Positions 50,959-59,380 of a stretch of 64,000 nucleotides of DNA are shown piece by piece (positions within the stretch are counted from its first letter, which is position 1; every line of letters starts with the position of its first letter). The DNA comes from Blastocatellia bacterium. GTDB taxonomy: Bacteria; Acidobacteriota; Blastocatellia; UBA7656; JADIYM01. The stretch spans positions 434,001 to 498,000 of the forward strand of contig JADIYM010000001.1 in NCBI GenBank assembly GCA_016705245.1, given 5' to 3'. Below the pieces are notes generated by a model, which was not told where the DNA came from, searched no databases, and saw nothing but the letters and a program-made list of their open reading frames with translations. The translations under genes were made by a program, and so were the position numbers.

Positions 50959-53900
50959 GCGTCGACTGGCAGCGAGTCAAGGAACTGTTCAACGAGGCCG
51001 TGGAATTGCCTGCGGAAGAGCGCGAAGCCTTTCTGGGCACGGCGTGCGCCGGCGACCTGGCGTTGCGGCGCGAAGTCGACGGCCTCATTGCCGCCGACGA
51101 CGAAGCGGCCGGGTTCCTGCCGGAACCGGAAGACGCAACGGGAACGACTGCCACAGCCGCCGCCGCCGATATCGCGACGGAGCCCGGCGGACGACACGAG
51201 GCCATTTCGAGCGGCAAGCTGCGCTTCTGTCCCCGATGCAGCGGCCGGTTCTCGACCGCCGACATCGTGTGCCCCGTCGACGGCGAGGTGCTCGTGGAGG
51301 ACCCTGAAGCCCTCGTCGACACGACGATCGACGGCCTCTACCACGTGACTCGGATGATCGGCCGCGGAGGATTCGGCGTCGTCTATCTCGCGCGCCACGC
51401 GCTGCTTCGCGATTTCGTCGCGATCAAGGTACTGCCTCGCCAGCTCAGCTCGGATCCGGAGCGCATCGAGCGGTTCCTGCGGGAGGGTCGGGCGGCGCGC
51501 GCGATCAGCCATCCTAACCTAGTGACGGTCTACGACCTGCGGGCGTCGAAGGACGGCCTGACCTACATGGTGCAGGAGTACGTCGAGGGTCACACGCTGC
51601 GCGACGAGCTCGAGCTGCGGGGAAAGTTCGCGCCGGGTGACGCCCTCGTACTGCTCGAGCCGATTGCCGCGGCCCTCGACGAGGCGCACGCGCACGGCAT
51701 CGTCCATCGCGACCTGAAGCCCGACAACATCATGCTCAGCGTGTCGGGTGCGAAGCGGACCGCGAAACTGCTCGACCTCGGCATCGTGAAGTTGCAGGAG
51801 ATCCTCTCGGAGCCATCCGGCGCCGATCACAACGTCACGCATCCGGGCCACTTCATCGGAACGCCGTCCTACATGTCGCCCGAGCAGTGGGGGACGCCGC
51901 AGGAGGACGGAGGGCCGGACATCGACGGTCGGGCGGACGTCTACAGCTTCGGCGTGGTGATGTTCGAGATGTTGAGCGGGCGCCAGCCATTCCGAGGACG
52001 GAGCATGAGCGAGATCCGGCGGGCGCACCTCATCGATCCGCCGCCGCTCTTGTGCGAGACGTATTCGGTGATCTCGAGGGCGTTTTCCGAGACGCTGGCC
52101 CGTGCGATGGCGAAGGTACGGACGGACCGGCCTGCAACAGCGGATGCGTTCGTGTCGGAGCTGCGCGCGGTGCTCGAGACCATGTCGCGTCCGCTGTCCC
52201 CGGCACAGGCCGCAATGTCATCGCTGCCGACGCACGAGATCCCGCCGACCGAGGTAGCGCCGCCGAGCCAGCTGGAAGAGCCTGAAGCGTCACGTGGTGC
52301 GCGCCGCTGGCACGCCGTGCGATCGGTGGCTGCGGCGGTCGGCATTGCGGCTGCGCTCGGTGTGGCGGGGTACGGCGGCTGGCGATTCGTGCAGCCGGCG
52401 CAGCAAGAGGAGCCGGCACGTCAGATGCAGGCAGTGACTGCTGACGCAGGAGAGCTGATCACCAACACGGGCACGGCTGTGGACGCGGCGATCTCGCCGG
52501 ACGGTGCGCGAGTGGCGACGGTGATGCGCGTTGGGTCGCAGTACCAGTTGAGCGTCGTGCACCTTCCGACGCGGGGCACGGTGCCGCTCGGCGAGCCCAC
52601 CGAGGCGCGGCTTTACGGGCTGACGTTCTCGCCGGACGGAAACTATGTGTATTTCGTCGAGGAGCCGAAGGACGGCGACAGCGTTCTCTCGAAGATCTCG
52701 ATCGGTGGTGGGTCAGCACAGCGAGTTCTCTCTGATATTGAGAGCGGAGTGACTTTTTCACCACGGGGCGATGAGGTGGCTTACGTTCGAAGCGGATCGC
52801 AGATTGGCGTTCGCGAGCTTGTGATTGCCTCGGCTGACGGAGCCAAGATCCGCGCGGTGGCTACAACACAGGGTTCCCAACTCTTTGCGACCGAAGGACC
52901 CTCATGGTCTCCCGACGGCGAGAAGATCGCTTGCTCTATTTTGGACTTCTCCGATGGATTCCGTGGGTTCGTTGGCTTGGTGACGGTCGCGGATGGGTCA
53001 CTCGCGTCGCTGACAACTCCGAACTGGTTCTATGTCGGACAGATTCAGTGGGTCGCGAACGGTACGCGGCTCCTCGCGTCGGCAGCGAAGGAGCCTATGG
53101 GGTCAATGCAGCTCTGGGACATTGCTTTTCCGAGCGGCAGTATCGAGCCCTATAGGTCCGACCTGAACAGTAATGACGGCATCGGCGTTTCCGAGGACGG
53201 TAAGCTGGTGGTCAGCGTACGTACGAGCCTGCCAACCAGCATCTGGACACGGTCGCTCACTACAGAGTCCGACGAACGGCAGCTTCCACTTGGGACGACT
53301 CGATTCTATGGCGTGTCCTGGACCAGAGACGGTCGAGTCCTGTACTCGGCGTCAACGCGTGGAACACCGGACATCTGGCTCGCGGAAGCCGATGGACGGA
53401 ATGCTCGTCAGATCACCTTTGAAGATTCAATCGACCGAGATCCGGTGATGTCACCAGACGGACGATTTGTGTTCTTCTCATCGAATCGAGCGGGAGCATT
53501 CAACATATGGCGAATACGGTCGGACGGAACCGAGCCGACGCAATTGACCTTTGGAGCCGATGACGCGTTCCCGTCGTGCTCGATGGCTGGTGACTATATT
53601 GTTTTTCAGGGATATGAGAACTTGCTGCCGGGGTTGTGGCGAGTCGGCTACGACGGTGGCACTCCTGTCTCGATTGGAACATCGCCCGCAAAGTGGCCGG
53701 CCCTCTCGCCTGATGGCAACTGGATAGCCTGCACGGTCCTTGATACGGCTACGCAGTCGTGGAAGGCCGCGCTATTTCCTGTTTCGGGAAATGCGGCTCC
53801 TCGTCACTATGACGTCCCCATGCTCTCTGTTCCACGATTCGAGTGGCAACGCGTGCGTTGGTCCGGCGACGGTCTTGCGATTACTTACCTCGCCGACGAA

Positions 53901-54065
53901 GGCGATTCAACGGTGCTCTACTCGCTTGCTCTCTCTGACGGAGTCCGAACCCGCCTGTTTACGACACACGGCGGCAAGATTTTGAGCTACGACGTTCGCG
54001 ACGGTGTCCTCGTGTGTGCGCGCGCTCCGATCACGAGCGATATCGTGCTGATCCGCGATTTCTGA
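50955..54065 (+). CDS. Ser/Thr protein kinase with zinc ribbon, TM helix and TolB/WD40-like propeller
   Basis: The 1036-residue protein starts WQRVKELFNEAVELPAEERE, a segment typical of kinases partnered with ECF factors. A zinc ribbon follows (CPRCSGRF..CPVDGE), then the kinase domain (about 125-410: GRGGFGVVYLA, VAIKVL, HRDLKPDNI, DLGIVK with Leu replacing Phe, GTPSYMSPEQW). After a TM helix (about 475-495) a C-terminal propeller has repeated SPDG/S.DG blades (VAAISPDG-like, FSPDGNYVYFV, MSPDGRFVFFS). The propeller probably senses a periplasmic signal. Codon use in the propeller part (from about 52.7 kb) looks less GC-biased than in the kinase part. The start overlaps the sigma stop by 4 bases. 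Confidence 0.93.
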   Translation: MSVDWQRVKELFNEAVELPAEEREAFLGTACAGDLALRREVDGLIAADDEAAGFLPEPEDATGTTATAAAADIATEPGGRHEAISSGKLRFCPRCSGRFSTADIVCPVDGEVLVEDPEALVDTTIDGLYHVTRMIGRGGFGVVYLARHALLRDFVAIKVLPRQLSSDPERIERFLREGRAARAISHPNLVTVYDLRASKDGLTYMVQEYVEGHTLRDELELRGKFAPGDALVLLEPIAAALDEAHAHGIVHRDLKPDNIMLSVSGAKRTAKLLDLGIVKLQEILSEPSGADHNVTHPGHFIGTPSYMSPEQWGTPQEDGGPDIDGRADVYSFGVVMFEMLSGRQPFRGRSMSEIRRAHLIDPPPLLCETYSVISRAFSETLARAMAKVRTDRPATADAFVSELRAVLETMSRPLSPAQAAMSSLPTHEIPPTEVAPPSQLEEPEASRGARRWHAVRSVAAAVGIAAALGVAGYGGWRFVQPAQQEEPARQMQAVTADAGELITNTGTAVDAAISPDGARVATVMRVGSQYQLSVVHLPTRGTVPLGEPTEARLYGLTFSPDGNYVYFVEEPKDGDSVLSKISIGGGSAQRVLSDIESGVTFSPRGDEVAYVRSGSQIGVRELVIASADGAKIRAVATTQGSQLFATEGPSWSPDGEKIACSILDFSDGFRGFVGLVTVADGSLASLTTPNWFYVGQIQWVANGTRLLASAAKEPMGSMQLWDIAFPSGSIEPYRSDLNSNDGIGVSEDGKLVVSVRTSLPTSIWTRSLTTESDERQLPLGTTRFYGVSWTRDGRVLYSASTRGTPDIWLAEADGRNARQITFEDSIDRDPVMSPDGRFVFFSSNRAGAFNIWRIRSDGTEPTQLTFGADDAFPSCSMAGDYIVFQGYENLLPGLWRVGYDGGTPVSIGTSPAKWPALSPDGNWIACTVLDTATQSWKAALFPVSGNAAPRHYDVPMLSVPRFEWQRVRWSGDGLAITYLADEGDSTVLYSLALSDGVRTRLFTTHGGKILSYDVRDGVLVCARAPITSDIVLIRDF

Positions 54066-54068
54066 GTA

Positions 54069-54360
54069 TCAGGCACCGGTGGTTTCATCCTCTGTAGGCC
54101 AGTTGTCGGGACGTACGCTCGGAGCACTTCCATCGAGAATGCACCACGGTGGGCACTTTGGAACCTTCTCGCCGCTCAGCATCTCCGCGAATGCCGTCAG
54201 GATCCTCCCTGATCGTGCGAGCTGAGCGGAATCTTGCCCGAAGTTGGAAGTTCGGCAAGATCCTTCTTGCCGGTCAGAAGTGCACCGGGTTGTAAAGCGT
54301 TTCTTCGAGAAACGCGACGCGGGCCTGAAGGTCTGCAATTGGATCGGTGGAATCGGTCAC
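54069..54360 (-). pseudogene. Decayed small gene with two apparent frameshifts
   Basis: A GTG start with GAGGT 7 nt upstream leads VTDSTDPIADLQARVAFLEE, which stops after 28 residues. In the next frame TGKKDLAELPTSGKIPLSS continues, and in the third frame GRILTAFAEMLSGEKVP.. runs to ..NWPTEDETTGA and a stop. Joined, they would give about 97 residues starting with a short coiled-coil. Each piece looks protein-like but none is complete. A perfect 8-bp hairpin (54253-54272) sits at the first break. It is convergent with the kinase gene and shares its low-GC patch. Family unknown. Confidence 0.5.
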
Positions 54361-54648
54361 GGTTGTCACCTCAACTAGATTTCCGGTGATGTGCGGCAGT
54401 TCCTCGGCGCCGGGGAGTGTGGGGATGCACGCTTGGGGGCCTACAGGCGCCTGGCCTGGCCGCTGGTGCGCCCATACTCAGCCAGTCGGATTCGCAAGTC
54501 AACGAACTCGACCGGATCAGGATCCGCGCGGCCGGACTACAGAGACGATCATGGGTTTGTCATGAACGTGTCTCGAGGACACGTGCTCAACGCATCAGTA
54601 TCGTGCTGATGCTGCGCAACTTTCTCTCGCGACGCCCGATCATGGGTC
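54361..54648. other. Gene-poor stretch with short hairpins and a direct repeat
   Basis: No coding sequence is supported on either strand. It contains CGTGTC-TCGA-GGACACG and GCATCAG-TATCGTG-CTGATGC hairpins (about 54567-54612). The word GATCATGGGT occurs twice (54547 and 54638), each followed by GTCATGAA or TCATGAAA. Part of it may be the leader of the next gene. Confidence 0.4.
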
Positions 54649-55083
54649 ATGAAACTCCCCCGACTTCGAATGCCGAGCCGCACCCGGTTCTGTTGCGACT
54701 GCGGCGAACTGCTCTCGGACCGGAACCGGCCGTGGTTCGGCGGCCCGCGGTGCCTGGGTTGCCGCGCCATCGCCAATCCCCGCCCCGGGCTCGTCTCGGC
54801 GCTCACCCTCACGGTCGTCGCCGCGACGGCATTCACCCTCGGACGGATCGCCGGACCACCGACTCCGGCACGGCCGTCGGCCTTGACCGCGCCGACCGTG
54901 GATCTGTCACGCGTTCCATCGAAGCCCGCCGCCGCGCCGGCGCCGCCTGAGCCGCCCGCCCCGTGCGGCGGCCGCACGAAAAAAGGCTCGCGATGCAAAC
55001 GGCTCGTTCGCGGCGGCGGTCGCTGCTGGCAACACGGCGGTGAACGCGTGCCGCCGTCCGTGCCCGAAGCAACGGCACAATGA
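54649..55083 (+). CDS. Membrane-anchored protein with zinc-ribbon and CxxxTKKGxxCKR..RCWQH motif
   Basis: The 144-residue protein has an N-terminal ribbon (FCCDCGELLSDR..GPRCLGCRA), one membrane helix (about residues 48-66), and a Pro/Ala linker. A C-terminal Cys/His module reads CGGRTKKGSRCKRLV then RCWQHGG. That module recurs in small bacterial proteins and probably binds zinc; its role is not known. No clear ribosome site precedes the ATG, so the start could also be the Met at 54670. Confidence 0.7.
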   Translation: MKLPRLRMPSRTRFCCDCGELLSDRNRPWFGGPRCLGCRAIANPRPGLVSALTLTVVAATAFTLGRIAGPPTPARPSALTAPTVDLSRVPSKPAAAPAPPEPPAPCGGRTKKGSRCKRLVRGGGRCWQHGGERVPPSVPEATAQ

Positions 55084-55141
55084 CCGAACCCGGAGCGTCA
55101 GACGGGCCGGTCGCTCAACCCATGCTCCTGCGCCGACCGAC

Positions 55142-55699
55142 CTACCACAACCGGGTGGTCACGTCTCCGGCGCCTGCCGCTCCCACGACGACGTATTCGC
55201 TCTGCACGAGTCCGCTCGGAAACGTCCGCGTAGCCACGTGCCGGAGCCGCTCGTCCGCCGGCAGAGAGCCGAAGAGCGGAATGCCCTCGCCGATGAGCAC
55301 CGGCACCCGCGTGACGACCAGGCGCTGAATGAGACCCGCTCGAAGGAATCCCTGAATCGTGATCCCTCCGTCCACATACAGATGCCGGAATCCGCGCGCC
55401 TCGAGCGCCGACACGATCTCGGCCGGATCTCCCGCCATGGCCTCGAGCACCGCGCCAGGCGGAACGCGGGTCAGCGGCCGCGAGGTGAGCACGAACACCG
55501 GCTTCGAGAATGGCCACTCGCCGAATCCAAGGACGATGTCGAACGTGTTCCGGCCCATGACGAGCGCATCCACGGTGTCCATGAATTCTTCATACCCGTG
55601 GGCCTCACAGTCGTCGCCGGGCAGCCAGTCGAGGCCGCCATCGACCCGCGCAATGAACCCATCGACGCTCGCCCCGACAAACACGGATGCCAACATCAT
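55142..55699 (-). CDS. Dihydrofolate reductase/RibD C-terminal family protein
   Basis: The 185-residue protein matches the YyaP/RibD-C fold: SVFVGASVDGFIARVDGGLDW, DALVMGRNTFDIVLGF, PVFVLTSRP and LYVDGGITIQGFLRAGLI. These bind NADPH and reduce pterin- or flavin-precursor-like substrates; the substrate here is unknown. AGGAG precedes two adjacent ATG codons. It stands alone between the zinc-ribbon gene and the palindrome after the PHP-type gene. Confidence 0.88.
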   Translation of the reverse strand: MMLASVFVGASVDGFIARVDGGLDWLPGDDCEAHGYEEFMDTVDALVMGRNTFDIVLGFGEWPFSKPVFVLTSRPLTRVPPGAVLEAMAGDPAEIVSALEARGFRHLYVDGGITIQGFLRAGLIQRLVVTRVPVLIGEGIPLFGSLPADERLRHVATRTFPSGLVQSEYVVVGAAGAGDVTTRLW

Positions 55700-55796
55700 C
55701 GACTCCTAGTTCTCGACCCGCATGAGTGTGTACCACATCGGCGCCAGTCAGTCGTCGGTCGACTGCCTCGACACGCGACGAGCGACGAAATTTCGC

Positions 55797-55882
55797 GCTG
55801 TGCGCTCCGTGACTCCGTGCTCCCTGTAATGCCACGCAATTGCCGTTGGCACACAGGGCGCACAGAGCACAGAGGCCACAGA
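55797..55882. repeat. Palindromic 3'-end element, CTCTGTG family, divergent copy C5
   Basis: TGTGCGCTCCGTGACTCCGTG words on the left and GCACACAGGGCGCACAGAGCAC words on the right surround TGCCACGCAATTGCCGTTGG. The pairing is less regular than in C1-C4. It lies 14 bp beyond the stop of the PHP-type gene. Confidence 0.65.
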
Positions 55883-55896
55883 AATGCACAGCCAGG

Positions 55897-58824
55897 CTAC
55901 TGCGCGGTTAACAGGATGTCATCCACCGCGACGCCCCAGTCCTGCTGGCTCGTGTCGGACGTGAAACGGAAACGGATCTTGCAGTTCGCGTTTCCGACAT
56001 ACGGCGTGAGGTTGACGGTCACCTGCGGAGCCCACGCCGAATAGCCGCTCGACGTGCCCGAAACGCTCGACAACTGCGTCCACGACGTCCCGCCGTTCGT
56101 CGAGAGCTCGACCTTCAGGAAATCGTAGCCCGACTCCGTCTTGTACTTCGTCCAGTACTTGAGCGTTGCCGAAGACCGGCCCGAGAGGCTGAAGACCGGC
56201 GAAACGACGCTCCAGTCCGCGCCGTTCAGGTACGTCGTGAACCCGACGTTCGTCTTGAAGCGATTTGTGCCGGAGTGCGCGTCCGAGGTCTCTATCGACC
56301 AGCCCGAGCCGGTGTTCTTCGTGAAGGTCCAGCCCGAGGCGCCCGACTCCGCGCCCTCGCTGAGAAGCGTCACAGGTGTCCCGCCGCCAGTCGCGCACGA
56401 AAGCGCGACCGTGTACGCGCCCGTGGCGTTCGCCGTGTAGCTCGTGGCTTCGATTGTGTAGGTCCCGCTCAACGTGGGTGTGTACACGATCTTCGAGTTC
56501 GTCCCGCCGTTGCCGTCGTCATCCTGCGCCACGACCGTACCCGAAGGGTTCTTGAGGACGAGATAGGCGTCGAACGCCGTCGAGTTGTCGGTGATCGTCA
56601 CCTGCTGCCCGGCGGTCGCCGTGAAGGTGTAGAGATCCGCGTAGCTCGTCGTCCGGACCGTCGAGCGTCCGTCGGTCGAGGCAAGGGTCCCGCCGGCGCT
56701 ACCCGCGCAGGCGATCGGCGTCGAGCCCGGGCCGCCGCCGGCTTCCGTCGCGAACGTGCGCACGGTCGGAGCCGTGCCCGACCCGCATGCGTTTTTCGCG
56801 GTGACCGTCCAGCCATACGTCGTGTTGTTGGAGAGGCCGGAGACCGCCACCGACGTGCCCGTCACGTTCTGGTAGAAGGGGGGCGTCGTGGCGTTTCCGA
56901 ACGATATGTCATAGGACGTAGCACCGGTAACTGCGCCCCACGAGAGCGTCGTCGAGGTCGCGACGTTCGTCGCTCCTGCCGCAGGTGACGAAAGCGCCGG
57001 AGTGCCCGGCAGCGTGCATCCGCCTCCTCCCCAGGTGATCCACATCGGCGCCGACCAGACCGTGTCGCCGTCCGCCTGCACCGCGACGACGTAGTAGTAC
57101 CACTCTTCGCCCGCGGTCTTCGGCGCGAGCGTCGCGGTCAGCGTGGCGGACGCCGTATTGGAGGCCACGATCGCCGGTGCGGCGCCGGGACTGGCGTTGC
57201 TTCCGGCCCGTCCGCCCCAGATCTCGATCTTCTGGACGCCTTCGCTGGCCGGGTCGCTGAGGCGCACCGACACGGGAACCCCTGTCGACGCCGCGAAGGC
57301 GTCGCCCATGATGCGCGCGTTGTCGGACGTCTTGTAGGCGAGTTGCACGTCGCGGTCCTGGGCCGCGTAGAAGTGGCGAGCTCCGTAGGCCGCGACGAGC
57401 GACTGCTGATCGAAGACCGTCCCGTTCGGGATGACCGCGACCGTCCGGTTCGGTGTCGAGTTGCCGAAGTTCCAGCAGTGGTTGTCCTGATGCGCTTCGG
57501 GTGCGATCTTCCACCCGAGCGAGAGCGCCTTGTTGTACATGCTCACGTAGGTCGACCCGCCGGGCGCAAACGTCGTCGACGTGCTGAACGCCGGGCCCGA
57601 GATCATCGCGATCCCCCGCATCACGGCGTCGCCATCGGCGGTGCGCTGCCAGACGTTGTAGTCGTTCGTGCTCGGGTGATTGAACGTCGCGTAGGAACCG
57701 TAGGAGCCCTGGTTGTTGCGCACGGCCGTGTAGAGGTCGTCGTAGCTGTTCGACGTCTTGTCGGGAACGAAGACGTGGCCGGGCTCGCCGGTCCAGTTGA
57801 TGAGCTGGCTCTGGTTGTAGATGTTGAGGTGGCCCTGTTTCGTCGAGGAGCTCCCGATGACGCCCCACTCCATTCCGAAGAGGCCGACGAACGTTCCGGG
57901 AACCGTCGCGGTCTGCGCAGCCTGGAAGCCGGCCGTGTAGCGGTCCTTTACCGCCTGGTCGGTGCAGCCCGAGCAGGCGTCGTTCATGAGGTGGTTGTGC
58001 TCGACGACCGCAAGGAAGTCGATGCTGCCCTGCGTCCTCGCGTAGTTGAAGGCATCTACCGGCTGCGCACCGCCCGCGTACCCGTAACGGCCGGACGTGC
58101 AGGAGCTCGTGGCCGGCATGCCGCCGTCGCTCCAGTTCGTGTGGGCGTGCGTCGTGCCATAGAAATACTGGTAGGCGAACGTCGGATCGATCGACGGCCG
58201 CTGCCCCGTCTCGCCCGGGCGCGACGGCTTGTCGGCGCCCTTGAAGGCGAAGAGCTGGTCGTACCTGCCGGCCCGGTCGACAATGACCGAGATCGGGGAA
58301 CCGGCGGACGTCGGCGCGGCGTCGAGTGCGGTTGTGTCGCCCGTCTTGCCGGCAATCAGTTCGGGCGAAAAGAACTCGCCCTCAAAGAAGTGCGCGTCGA
58401 CGCTGATGACGTATTCGCCGTCGGGAACCGGCCGGCCGTCGTTATCGACTCCGGACCACGTGAACTGCGACTCCATCGACCCGCCCTTGGCGAGGTCGCC
58501 GCCGGCCTCCGTCGTGTAGACGACTCGGCCGGTTGCGGCTTCGGTGATGGAGAGGCGGTACGGCACTGCGCCGCTCCTGCCGGCGGCCAGGTTCTCGATG
58601 ACGGCGAGGATTTTTGTTCGGGCCCTACGGGAAGCGGTCGGGTTGATGATGTAAGGCTGCGCTGCGAGGTAGACAGAGAAATCCGTGTGACAGTCGTCCG
58701 CTTGGTGGGCGCCTTCGGTTTCCGGGTTTTCGATCCGTCCCGAGGCCGGGACGACCAGCGTGCCGAGAGAAAGAACTGCAATCGCAAAGCCTGAAGCAAT
58801 TTTGAGACAGCGGCTGAATCGCAT
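55897..58824 (-). CDS. Large secreted PHP-type metallohydrolase with adhesive C-terminal domains
   Basis: The 975-residue protein has a signal peptide (about residues 8-29) and a FlgD-like Ig segment (FTWSGVDNDGRPVPDGEYV). A PHP/CehA-like catalytic domain follows with YGTTHAHTNWSDGG, DFLAVVEHNHLMND and FNHPSTNDYN. After an FnIII-like repeat (TTLSWGAVTGATSYDISFGN) comes a pre-peptidase C-terminal type domain (ADLYTFTATAGQQVTI, AYLVLKNPSGTVVAQDDDG) and a final MAM/jelly-roll-like module ending WGVAVDDILLTAQ. PHP domains hydrolyse phosphoesters; an extracellular nuclease or phosphatase is plausible but unproven. Confidence 0.8.
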   Translation of the reverse strand: MRFSRCLKIASGFAIAVLSLGTLVVPASGRIENPETEGAHQADDCHTDFSVYLAAQPYIINPTASRRARTKILAVIENLAAGRSGAVPYRLSITEAATGRVVYTTEAGGDLAKGGSMESQFTWSGVDNDGRPVPDGEYVISVDAHFFEGEFFSPELIAGKTGDTTALDAAPTSAGSPISVIVDRAGRYDQLFAFKGADKPSRPGETGQRPSIDPTFAYQYFYGTTHAHTNWSDGGMPATSSCTSGRYGYAGGAQPVDAFNYARTQGSIDFLAVVEHNHLMNDACSGCTDQAVKDRYTAGFQAAQTATVPGTFVGLFGMEWGVIGSSSTKQGHLNIYNQSQLINWTGEPGHVFVPDKTSNSYDDLYTAVRNNQGSYGSYATFNHPSTNDYNVWQRTADGDAVMRGIAMISGPAFSTSTTFAPGGSTYVSMYNKALSLGWKIAPEAHQDNHCWNFGNSTPNRTVAVIPNGTVFDQQSLVAAYGARHFYAAQDRDVQLAYKTSDNARIMGDAFAASTGVPVSVRLSDPASEGVQKIEIWGGRAGSNASPGAAPAIVASNTASATLTATLAPKTAGEEWYYYVVAVQADGDTVWSAPMWITWGGGGCTLPGTPALSSPAAGATNVATSTTLSWGAVTGATSYDISFGNATTPPFYQNVTGTSVAVSGLSNNTTYGWTVTAKNACGSGTAPTVRTFATEAGGGPGSTPIACAGSAGGTLASTDGRSTVRTTSYADLYTFTATAGQQVTITDNSTAFDAYLVLKNPSGTVVAQDDDGNGGTNSKIVYTPTLSGTYTIEATSYTANATGAYTVALSCATGGGTPVTLLSEGAESGASGWTFTKNTGSGWSIETSDAHSGTNRFKTNVGFTTYLNGADWSVVSPVFSLSGRSSATLKYWTKYKTESGYDFLKVELSTNGGTSWTQLSSVSGTSSGYSAWAPQVTVNLTPYVGNANCKIRFRFTSDTSQQDWGVAVDDILLTAQ

Positions 58825-59143
58825 GAAACGTCGCTCCGTTTGGTTGTAATCGTCGAAAATCCGGTAACTCGCGTTTTGAGTCCGGCGTTTGGCGGATGGA
58901 AGGTGAATGCAAATTCAGCACCAGTTCGCGGTGCGCACTGAAAGGGCACCTTCAAAATATTCATTTTATTGAGTTTGTTGTCTTCAGGGGCATCCGGCCC
59001 CGGGGCGGCTGGAGATGAAGAACTGGCAAGCAGCTTGTCATAACGGACGGTAAACTGGCGCTGACTGTTCTATCCAAAGGGCTTAGGCGGGTGGAAAGCG
59101 ACTGGCGGAACTGACAACGAGCTTGACGGGTCCCAAGCGAAAG

Positions 59144-59270
59144 ATCAGTACCGGGAACGGTAGCAACCGGGTTTGCCTCGAGATCCAAAGTGCCAAGCAC
59201 AAGGCGCCCCGTCTCCACTCCAGCGACTGATCGCCGGGCTGACCCGAGCGCTACCGCGCCCGGTACTGAT
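59144..59270. repeat. Long palindromic element, B family, imperfect copy B2
   Basis: Arms 59144-59172 and 59242-59270 share ATCAGTACCGGG..CGGTAGC with four mismatches. It lies in the 556-bp gap between the divergent PHP-type and deoxyhypusine-synthase-like genes, unlike the 3'-end families. An AT-rich stretch at 58955-58985 in the same gap may hold the promoter of the PHP-type gene. Confidence 0.7.
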
Positions 59271-59340
59271 GCGGGTCGTACACTCACGTAGCGCAGAGCC
59301 ACTGAGCTCGCAGCGCGTGGCCAACCGCGCCCGCCTTGTC

Positions 59341-59346
59341 TAGAAT
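59341..59346 (+). promoter_or_regulatory. Candidate -10 box for the deoxyhypusine-synthase-like gene
   Basis: TAGAAT lies 34 nt before the GTG start, and the short leader contains AGGAGG. Confidence 0.4.
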
Positions 59347-59380
59347 GACCGGTCTTCCACGTCGATCCAGGAGGCCAGCC

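Noticed and set aside
54391..54609. 72-codon plus-strand open frame after the decayed gene
   Set aside because: No ribosome site, no family, and it crosses hairpins and a direct repeat; not supported as a gene.
57343..58794. 483-codon plus-strand open frame opposite the PHP-type gene
   Set aside because: Antisense shadow; no ribosome site or family features, and the minus-strand protein is convincing.
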